Part shown: one piece after another, positions 30,937 to 36,360 of the stretch
How positions within the stretch are numbered: position 1 is the stretch's first letter
Layout: every line of letters starts with the position of its first letter
Assembly (NCBI GenBank): GCA_020073645.1
Contig: JAIQET010000044.1
Coordinates: 1-36,360 of the forward strand
Length of the DNA: 36,360 bases
Source of the DNA: Terriglobia bacterium
GTDB lineage: Bacteria; Acidobacteriota; Terriglobia; Terriglobales; Acidobacteriaceae
Direction: 5' to 3'
Position numbers and translations under genes: made by a program
The notes under the pieces: model-generated
What the model was told of the DNA's origin: nothing
Seen by the model: only the letters and a program-made list of their open reading frames with translations
Database searches by the model: none

Positions 30937-32187
30937 ATGCTGCAGGCCTTCATCATCACCTTGCGCGAGGGCGTCGAAGCTGCCCTCATCGTCGGCATTA
31001 CCCTGGCCTACCTCGCCAAGATCAACCGCCCCGACCTGCGCAAGTCGGTCTACACCGCCCTGGTCTCGGCCTTTCTGGGCAGCATCGGGATCGCCGTGCT
31101 GCTGTCCCACACCCAGTGGAACCAGGACGTCTTTGAGGGCTGGATCATGCTGGCCGCCGCCTTCTTTGTGGTCACCATGATCATCTTCATGATGAAGACC
31201 GGCCGCAAGCTGAAGGGCCAGATTGAAGGCAAGATCGGCTTGCTGGCGGGCGACGACGCTCGCTTCGGGCTCTTCCTGTTCGTGTTTCTCATGGTGCTGC
31301 GGGAGGGCGTCGAGACCGTACTGATTCTGGGCGCCGTTTCCTTGAATTCCACCGAATTGCTCAGCTTTCTCGGCACCCTGCTGGGCGTGCTCGTAGCCGT
31401 CCTGTTCGGCGTGATGTTCGTCAAGGGAAGCGTGCGTATTAATCTTCAGAAGTTCTTCCGCGTCACCACGGTGATCCTGTTCTTCGTGGCTGCGCAGTTG
31501 ATCGTGGCCGGAATGCACGAACTCTCGGAATACGGCGTGCTTCCCTCCTCCAAGCAGGAGATGGCGATCATCGGCCCCATCGTCAGCAACGATCTGTTCT
31601 TCTTCATCACCATCTTCGCTTTGGCCGCGCTGATGGTGCTGTTCGAGGTCAAACGGCGTGAACCAGTGGCGCTGCCAGCCTCGGCCGCGGAGCGCCGCAT
31701 GGCTCTCTGGAGCGCCCGCCGCGAGCGCTTGTGGATGGCCTCGGTCTACGCCAGTTCGTTCCTGTTTATCGTCCTGGTCACCGCCGAGTTCATCTACGCC
31801 AAGAGCGTGAGCGCGCTCTCGCCTGCCACCGAGGTCACCTTTGTAAACGGCAAGGTCAGCATCCCGCTCTCCCAGGTCTATGACGGTGACCTGCATCGCT
31901 TCGTCGCCACCGAAAACGGCGTCCAGGTGCGCTTCTGGCTCTATCAAAAGCCCGACGGCAAAATCGCGACCCTGTTTGACGCCTGCGAGATCTGCGGGCC
32001 CGTCGGCTTCTACAAGACGTCCACTGGAGTGGTTTGCAAGAACTGCGCGGCTCCCATCAACCCTCAGTCGGTGGGTATGCCCGGGGGATGCAATCCCATT
32101 CCCCTGAAGGCAACGGTTACATCCGACGCAGTGATTATCTCGGAGGCGGACGTAGCGGGCGGCGCCCACTACTTCCAGCGGCCATAA
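30937..32187 (+). CDS. FTR1-family iron permease fused to a DUF2318 (Fe-S-membrane) domain
   Basis: 416 aa. The FTR1 part (residues 1-240) has two REGxE iron-transport motifs (LREGVEAALIVG near residue 9 and LREGVETVLILG near 122) and about seven membrane helices. A further helix (residues 265-285) leads to the periplasmic DUF2318-like part, with CEICGPVGF, CKNCAAPI and the closing GGCNPIPL. These cysteines are thought to bind metal. Together this resembles the FetM/FTR1 plus Fe-S membrane protein of Campylobacter p19-type ferrous iron loci. It is the first gene behind the Fur box and is followed 3 bp later by the first ABC permease. Confidence 0.93.
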   Translation: MLQAFIITLREGVEAALIVGITLAYLAKINRPDLRKSVYTALVSAFLGSIGIAVLLSHTQWNQDVFEGWIMLAAAFFVVTMIIFMMKTGRKLKGQIEGKIGLLAGDDARFGLFLFVFLMVLREGVETVLILGAVSLNSTELLSFLGTLLGVLVAVLFGVMFVKGSVRINLQKFFRVTTVILFFVAAQLIVAGMHELSEYGVLPSSKQEMAIIGPIVSNDLFFFITIFALAALMVLFEVKRREPVALPASAAERRMALWSARRERLWMASVYASSFLFIVLVTAEFIYAKSVSALSPATEVTFVNGKVSIPLSQVYDGDLHRFVATENGVQVRFWLYQKPDGKIATLFDACEICGPVGFYKTSTGVVCKNCAAPINPQSVGMPGGCNPIPLKATVTSDAVIISEADVAGGAHYFQRP

Positions 32188-32190
32188 CCC

Positions 32191-33447
32191 ATGTTCGTGC
32201 GCCTCGTCTACGAATCGTTCCGGCGGCAGAAGCGGCGCAAGCTCCTGGCGGGGGTCGCCATTACGCTGGGCGTAGGCGTCGCCACGGCCATGATTGCGGT
32301 GGCCACCGACATCGGCGACAAGATCAACCGCGAACTGCGCAGCTATGGTGCCAACCTGGTCGTCACCCCGCAGGAGGATACTCTCGATCTCCAAATCGGA
32401 GGCGTGGACCTCAAACCGCCTAGTGATGGCGCTTACCTCAACGAGGCTGACCTTCCCAAGATCCGGGGCACCTTCTGGCATCACAACATCGTGGGCTTCG
32501 CGCCCATGCTGCCGGTCAACATCGACGCCGGCAATGCGGGGAGCCTTACCCTTCTGGGGACATATTTTTCGAAGCAACTTGCCTTCGGCAAAGACGATTT
32601 CGTCACCGGCGTACGCATTACTCATCCGTGGTGGAAGGTAGAAGGCGCGTGGCCGGACGACAACTCGCGTGATGTGCTTCTGGGAGAGCGACTGGCAGCA
32701 AAGGTCGGTCGCAAGCCGGGAGATCAGATCGAAATAGCCGGACAGTCTCACCGTGTGTCCGGCATTCTATCCACCGGAGGCGCGGAAGACGACCAGATCG
32801 TCGCGCCCCTGGCTCTGGCGCAACAGCTTCTCGGCAAGCCCGGCGCCGTGCGCCGCATCTATGTCAGCGCCCTGACCAAGCCCGAGGACGCCCTCGCTCG
32901 CCGCGATCCCAAGACCATGACCCCTGAGATGTACGACCGCTGGTACTGCTCGCCTTACGTGCAGTCCATCGCCTACCAGTTGCAGGAGGTCATCCCGCAC
33001 TCGCACGCCGAGCAGATTCGCCAGGTCGCCCAGAACGAAGGCACGGTGCTCTCCCGCATCAAGGGACTGATGCTGTTGGTCACGCTGGCCGCATTATTCG
33101 CGTCGGCGCTGGCAGTTTCGGCCGCCATGGCCACCGCCATCTTTGAGCGCCGCAACGAAGTCGGATTGATGAAAGCTCTGGGAGCAGGCAACGTCTCAAT
33201 TTCTGCGCTGTTCTTCACCGAAGCCGCGTTGCTGGCCCTGATGGGTGGAATCACGGGCTTTGCCGGAGGAGCGCTGCTGGCCCGCCAGATCGGCCGCTCG
33301 ATTTTCGATTCGCAGATCAACATTCAGCCCGTGCTTTTCCCTGTGATTCTGGCCATCGCGGTGATTGTCACCTTCGCGGGCAGCGCCGCCGCCATCCGGC
33401 GCGCGGTCAAGTTCGACCCGGTGTACGCGCTGCGAGGTGAAGCATGA
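32191..33447 (+). CDS. FtsX/MacB-type ABC permease of the iron operon, first
   Basis: 418 aa. N-terminal helix (LLAGVAITLGVGVATAMIAVA), then a periplasmic MacB-core-like domain (residues 45-285: NLVVTPQEDTLDLQIGG, VNIDAGNAGSLTLLGTYF, SGILSTGGAEDDQIVAPLALAQQLLG), and three C-terminal helices in FtsX order (LMLLVTLAALFASALAVSAAM; IFERRNEVGLMKALGAGNVSI; FFTEAALLALMGGITGFAGGALL). ERRNEVGLMKALGA is the coupling-helix signature. Type VII ABC permeases do mechanotransmission rather than classical import, so it may drive a periplasmic step of iron handling. Its stop overlaps the next start by 4 bp. Confidence 0.9.
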   Translation: MFVRLVYESFRRQKRRKLLAGVAITLGVGVATAMIAVATDIGDKINRELRSYGANLVVTPQEDTLDLQIGGVDLKPPSDGAYLNEADLPKIRGTFWHHNIVGFAPMLPVNIDAGNAGSLTLLGTYFSKQLAFGKDDFVTGVRITHPWWKVEGAWPDDNSRDVLLGERLAAKVGRKPGDQIEIAGQSHRVSGILSTGGAEDDQIVAPLALAQQLLGKPGAVRRIYVSALTKPEDALARRDPKTMTPEMYDRWYCSPYVQSIAYQLQEVIPHSHAEQIRQVAQNEGTVLSRIKGLMLLVTLAALFASALAVSAAMATAIFERRNEVGLMKALGAGNVSISALFFTEAALLALMGGITGFAGGALLARQIGRSIFDSQINIQPVLFPVILAIAVIVTFAGSAAAIRRAVKFDPVYALRGEA

Positions 33448-34607
33448 GCTTTCCTCCCATGCAGCCTCCGGGCATTGAAGATCTGGCAGTGCGCCGCTCG
33501 CGCAAGCCCCACACCTCCATGTTCGTGCGCATGCTGGTGCGGGCCGCGGTGCTGCGTCGTGGACGCGCCGCTTCCGCCCTGCTTGCCATGGTCGTGGCCG
33601 CAGCCGTGGCCACCGCCATGCTCAACCTCTACGTGGACGTACAAGCCAAGCTGCGCAGGGAATTCCGCAACTACGGGGCGAACGTTGTAGTCGTCGCCAG
33701 GAACGGCCAGACGCTCCCCACCGATGCCCTGCAAACCGTGGAATCCGCGCTGGCTGGGCACGGGCTTGCTGTGCCCTTCGCCTACGTCGTGGCCCGCACC
33801 GCCGATGGCCAATCAGTAGTCGTCTCTGGAACGGATTTCGATCAAGTCCGCAAGCTCGACAGTTGGTGGTCGGTCTCTGCCTGGCCGGGTGCTCCGAAGA
33901 GCGCGCTGGTCGGCATTCGCGCTGCCTCAGTGGTTAGCCCGCAGGGCAAGCCTTTCGACCTCAGCTTTCAGGGACACACCGTCCACCTGACCGCGGCCGG
34001 AACTCTGCAGACCGGCGCCGCCGAAGACAGCCGTGTCTACATCCCGCTCAGCGACTTCGAAGCCTGGACCAGCGTGCCGCCTTCCACGATTGAGATTGCA
34101 GCCTCGGGCTCGCCCGAGGAAGTGAACGCGACCATTCAGCAGCTGGCAAAAGTGCTTCCTGCCGCCGACGTCCGCCCCGTGCGCCAGATCATGGAAGGTG
34201 AGGCCCGGGTACTCGGCAAGACGCGCGCGACCCTGCTCGCTTCGGCCACCCTGATTATCCTGACCGCAGCCCTGTGCGTTCTATCCACGCTGATCGGCTG
34301 GGTCTTTGATCGTCGCCGCGATTTTGCCATTATGAAAGCGCTCGGCGCCTCCGAGCGTCTGCTCAACAGCTTCTTTGCCGCTGAAGCCGCCGCCTTGGGA
34401 GCGGTCGGGGCGGTCATTGGTTTTGCCATCGGTGTGGGAGTCGCTGCCTGGATCGGCCGCGTCAACTTCCAGGCTCCGGTGGTTCCGCGTTTCAGCGTAC
34501 TGCCGGTGGTTCTGGTGGGCAGTATCGTGGTGGCGCTGATTTCATCCGTCGTGCCGATTTCCCTGCTGCGGCGGGTGCAACCGGCTATGATTCTGAGGGG
34601 TGAGTGA
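33444..34607 (+). CDS. FtsX/MacB-type ABC permease of the iron operon, second
   Basis: 387 aa with the same layout as its partner: first helix (ASALLAMVVAAAVATAMLNLYV), a periplasmic domain (residues 60-245), then FtsX helices (LLASATLIILTAALCVLSTLIGWVF; AEAAALGAVGAVIGFAIGVGVAAW; VLPVVLVGSIVVALISSVVPISLL) and the coupling motif DRRRDFAIMKALGASERLL. The periplasmic part is shorter than in the first permease (no counterpart of its KPEDALARRDPKTMTPEMYDRWY segment). The two probably form a heterodimer with the following ATPase. Confidence 0.9.
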   Translation: MSFPPMQPPGIEDLAVRRSRKPHTSMFVRMLVRAAVLRRGRAASALLAMVVAAAVATAMLNLYVDVQAKLRREFRNYGANVVVVARNGQTLPTDALQTVESALAGHGLAVPFAYVVARTADGQSVVVSGTDFDQVRKLDSWWSVSAWPGAPKSALVGIRAASVVSPQGKPFDLSFQGHTVHLTAAGTLQTGAAEDSRVYIPLSDFEAWTSVPPSTIEIAASGSPEEVNATIQQLAKVLPAADVRPVRQIMEGEARVLGKTRATLLASATLIILTAALCVLSTLIGWVFDRRRDFAIMKALGASERLLNSFFAAEAAALGAVGAVIGFAIGVGVAAWIGRVNFQAPVVPRFSVLPVVLVGSIVVALISSVVPISLLRRVQPAMILRGE

Positions 34608-34626
34608 ATGGGGAGTCATTAACAAG

Positions 34627-35850
34627 ATGATTAAGCTCAGAAATGTCAGCCGTGTCTATCCGGCCAAAGCCGAGCAGAACGGCGGCGTCATTCGCGCTCT
34701 CGACAACTTCACTCTGACCGTCGATCCCGGCGAATGGGTGGCGATCATGGGCCCCTCCGGCTCCGGCAAATCCACACTGGTCAATCTGGTGGGCTGCCTC
34801 GACCGTCCCAGCTCGGGTGAAATTTGGCTCGACGGCCAGAACGTCGCTGACATTTCCGCCAGCGAGCTCAACCGCGTGCGCGCGGAGAAAATCGGCTTCG
34901 TCTTTCAGCAGTTTCACCTCGTCCCCTATCTCACCGCTCTCGAGAACGTCATGCTCGCCCAGTACTTCCATAGTATGACCGACGAGCAGGAGGCGCTGGA
35001 GGCTCTGGAGCGCGTGGGCCTGAAGGAACGCGCAGATCATGTTCCCTCGCAACTGTCCGGCGGCGAACAGCAGCGCGTCTGCATCGCGCGCGCCTTGATC
35101 AACGATCCCAAAATCGTGCTGGCCGACGAGCCCACCGGAAACCTGGACGCGCAGAACGAAGAAATCGTCCTCCGCCTGCTGCGCGAGCTGCACCAGCAGG
35201 GACGCACCATCGTGATGGTCACCCACGACCCTGTGGTCGCGCGCCTTGCCGACCGCCGCATCGAACTGCACCACGGCAAAATCGCCGCCCAGGAAGTCTT
35301 TTCCATGGCCGACGAGGAGCAGTTTGATGAGGTTCTTGAGGAACTCTGGGTGGTGGCCGAGCACGGGGAGATCGCCGAAGTCGGCCGCATGGAAGTCCAC
35401 GGCGCCCTGCCGGTGAGCATCGCCATCGAGAAGATGATTGACCTGGAACTGGTCACCGCTATCCCGCATCCGCCCGAAGCGCACAATCACAAACCGTTCG
35501 TGAATCCCTGTCACGATGCCTTGAAGCCGGACGGCGTTTCGACCGGCGACGGCAGCATGATCGTGGAACTCACCGTCCGCGGACGCCAGCGCGCCGCCGA
35601 CATTATTCGCCGTCATCGCCTGGCCGAGCGCCTGTTCACTGACAGCCTGTCCCTCGACAGCGAGTCCGAGATCGAGCAGCAGGCCTGCAAGTTCGAACAC
35701 ATCCTCTCGCAGGAAGCTACCGAAAAGATCTGCGCCTTTCTCGGTCACCCCCGCACCTGCCCGCACGGCGCCCCGATTCCGCCCGGGCCGTGCTGCGAAA
35801 GACAGGTGAACCAAATGGGCGTCACTATGCAGAACACGCAACGCGTATAG
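34627..35850 (+). CDS. MacB-type ABC ATPase fused to a DtxR-like iron-dependent repressor domain
   Basis: 407 aa from ATG 34627, with GGGGAG upstream; GTG 34600 would add nine residues. ATPase, residues 1-226: Walker A GPSGSGKST (42-50), Q-loop FQQFHLVPYL, signature LSGGEQQR (about 142-149), Walker B VLADEPTGNLD, H-loop VTHD. Residues 227-395 read as a metal-dependent repressor. The recognition-helix-like ALPVSIAIEKMIDLELVTA is followed by a His/Cys-rich insertion (HPPEAHNHKPFVNPCHD), then LTVRGRQRAADIIRRHRLAERLF. The metal ligands His330, Glu334, Cys354, Glu357 and His358 fit the H-x3-E and C-x2-E-H pattern of DtxR His79/Glu83 and Cys102/Glu105/His106. It ends with CPHGAPIPPGPCC. I infer an ATPase gated, or a promoter read, by Fe(II). 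Confidence 0.92.
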   Translation: MIKLRNVSRVYPAKAEQNGGVIRALDNFTLTVDPGEWVAIMGPSGSGKSTLVNLVGCLDRPSSGEIWLDGQNVADISASELNRVRAEKIGFVFQQFHLVPYLTALENVMLAQYFHSMTDEQEALEALERVGLKERADHVPSQLSGGEQQRVCIARALINDPKIVLADEPTGNLDAQNEEIVLRLLRELHQQGRTIVMVTHDPVVARLADRRIELHHGKIAAQEVFSMADEEQFDEVLEELWVVAEHGEIAEVGRMEVHGALPVSIAIEKMIDLELVTAIPHPPEAHNHKPFVNPCHDALKPDGVSTGDGSMIVELTVRGRQRAADIIRRHRLAERLFTDSLSLDSESEIEQQACKFEHILSQEATEKICAFLGHPRTCPHGAPIPPGPCCERQVNQMGVTMQNTQRV

Positions 35851-36166
35851 GGCCAAGCCTCCTGTCTTGAGCCAGGCCTAAGGGCCCTGACGACGACCTG
35901 TGTCCCACAAACATTTGGGCCTCTCCTCGGTGTCTAGCATGTGTGTAAGGAGAAAAACGGAAAATTTCAGACAGCGTGTTCCGCTTTTGGAACAACAATT
36001 GTCCTTGCCCCCCCCCCGCGCGCGTGTTCCCGAGGTGGAACGGAATCAATAGCTTAGTTTCCCTTTTTCCGATTTCAGAACAAGAAAAGGAATTTTTCGT
36101 GCTCAGAGATCGACAGGGCTAAAATCCGCGCGTGGCATGTTCCGACACGACAAGGAAGTCGTAGTT
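35851..36166. promoter_or_regulatory. Control region with two GTTCC-N6-GGAAC palindromes and a C10 tract
   Basis: This 316-bp gap has no convincing gene. GTTCCGCTTTTGGAAC (35978-35993) and GTTCCCGAGGTGGAAC (36026-36041) have identical 5-bp arms and spacing and start 48 bp apart. Between them is a run of ten C (36008-36017) followed by alternating GC. A lone GTTCC half is at 36139-36143. A TAAAAT (36119-36124) could be a -10 for the last gene, but no -35 is clear. The regulator is unknown. Confidence 0.5.
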
Positions 36167-36360
36167 ATGCGTACTCGACTAGGTTTAACGCTCCTGCTGA
36201 TTTTGCTCTCTCTCCTGTTCATTCCCAGCATTGCAAGTGCGGCTTGCTGGGATTACTGGGACCTCGGGTCGGTAATGTGTACAGGCCAAGGGGGATGTCA
36301 AGGCGAGCACGAAGTCGTTACCTGCACATTCGGCTGTGTATCCGGGGACTGTTTTAACCA
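36167..36360 (+). CDS. Small secreted Cys-rich protein, 3' end cut by the window
   Basis: At least 64 aa, partial. AAGGA lies 10 bp before ATG 36167; an in-frame ATG at 36137 is possible but would spoil the signal peptide. Signal peptide RLGLTLLLILLSLLFIPSIASA, then a mature start ACWDYWDLGSVMCTGQGGCQ with six Cys in the first 38 residues, probably paired as disulfides. I do not recognise a family. AT-richer upstream DNA and a separate control region set it apart from the iron operon. Confidence 0.72.
   Translation, partial: MRTRLGLTLLLILLSLLFIPSIASAACWDYWDLGSVMCTGQGGCQGEHEVVTCTFGCVSGDCFN

Noticed and set aside
30880..32751. A 623-codon minus-strand frame opposite the FTR1 gene
   Set aside because: The plus strand encodes an unmistakable FTR1-DUF2318 protein; the antisense product is His/Gln/Asp-rich with no motif.
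35939..36052. A 37-codon frame across the C10 tract, with ends that would shift with tract length
   Set aside because: No ribosome-binding site and an unremarkable product; the palindromes in it explain the conservation-like pattern better.
36132..36150. TGGCATG followed by GACACG, considered as a sigma54 promoter
   Set aside because: The GC of the -12 element is not in place (no TTGC at the right spacing).
1..36360. tRNA genes, CRISPR arrays and IS transposases
   Set aside because: I looked for T-loop signatures, regularly spaced direct repeats and transposase motifs and saw none; small or divergent ones could be missed by eye.

Overview
The window reads as one dense, GC-rich chromosomal segment of a free-living aerobic Gram-negative-type bacterium, most probably an Acidobacteriota (Terriglobia/Koribacter-like). 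This is inference: there is no rRNA or tRNA here. It rests on the mix of genes (a large secreted VPS10/BNR propeller protein, small signal-peptide proteins of unknown function, an aa3-type oxidase operon with two subunit III genes) and on several families of short intergenic palindromes. No phage, IS transposase or CRISPR array is visible.

Layout. 0.1-5 kb: an unknown protein, an unusual ThiS, a secreted NHL propeller, a rhomboid protease, TruB and a DinB-like protein. At 5017-5044 is a convincing candidate dif (XerCD recombination) site, followed by a VapBC-type toxin-antitoxin pair. 5.8-8.3 kb (minus): a small unknown protein, a DUF151 bifunctional nuclease and MiaB. 8.3-10.6 kb (minus): an ArsR-led operon with a DUF1579-like secreted protein, an AHSA1/SRPBCC protein, a truncated second copy of it, and an exported GyrI-like domain protein. 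10.7-14.6 kb: the PLP synthase genes pdxS and pdxT, separated by a ParDE-type toxin-antitoxin pair, with a divergent MocR/PdxR-type regulator. 14.6-18.7 kb: a hotdog thioesterase and the VPS10-like protein.

18.8-24.1 kb is a cytochrome oxidase operon: cytochrome c, coxB, coxA, two subunit III-type proteins, subunit IV and a small CxxC membrane protein. 24.1-30.6 kb holds a MITE-like element, uvrA (with a REP-like repeat inserted in frame), a TPR protein, two small secreted helical proteins and a SprT-like metalloprotease. 30.9-35.9 kb is a predicted Fur-controlled iron-uptake operon: an FTR1 permease fused to a DUF2318 domain, two FtsX-like permeases, and an ABC ATPase fused to a DtxR-type metal-sensor domain. 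The window ends inside a small secreted Cys-rich protein.

The best candidate for something undescribed is the iron operon. Its ATPase carries a C-terminal iron-dependent-repressor-like module with the DtxR metal ligands apparently retained, a shortened N-terminal helix-turn-helix region and a His/Cys-rich insertion, which suggests that metal status is read directly by the transport machine. Other notable points are an 18-bp palindrome with identical arms upstream of both the oxidase and the iron operons, REP-like elements that supply stop codons and have also entered uvrA, a toxin-antitoxin pair wedged between pdxS and pdxT, and start codons placed only about 6-8 nt after their -10 boxes.
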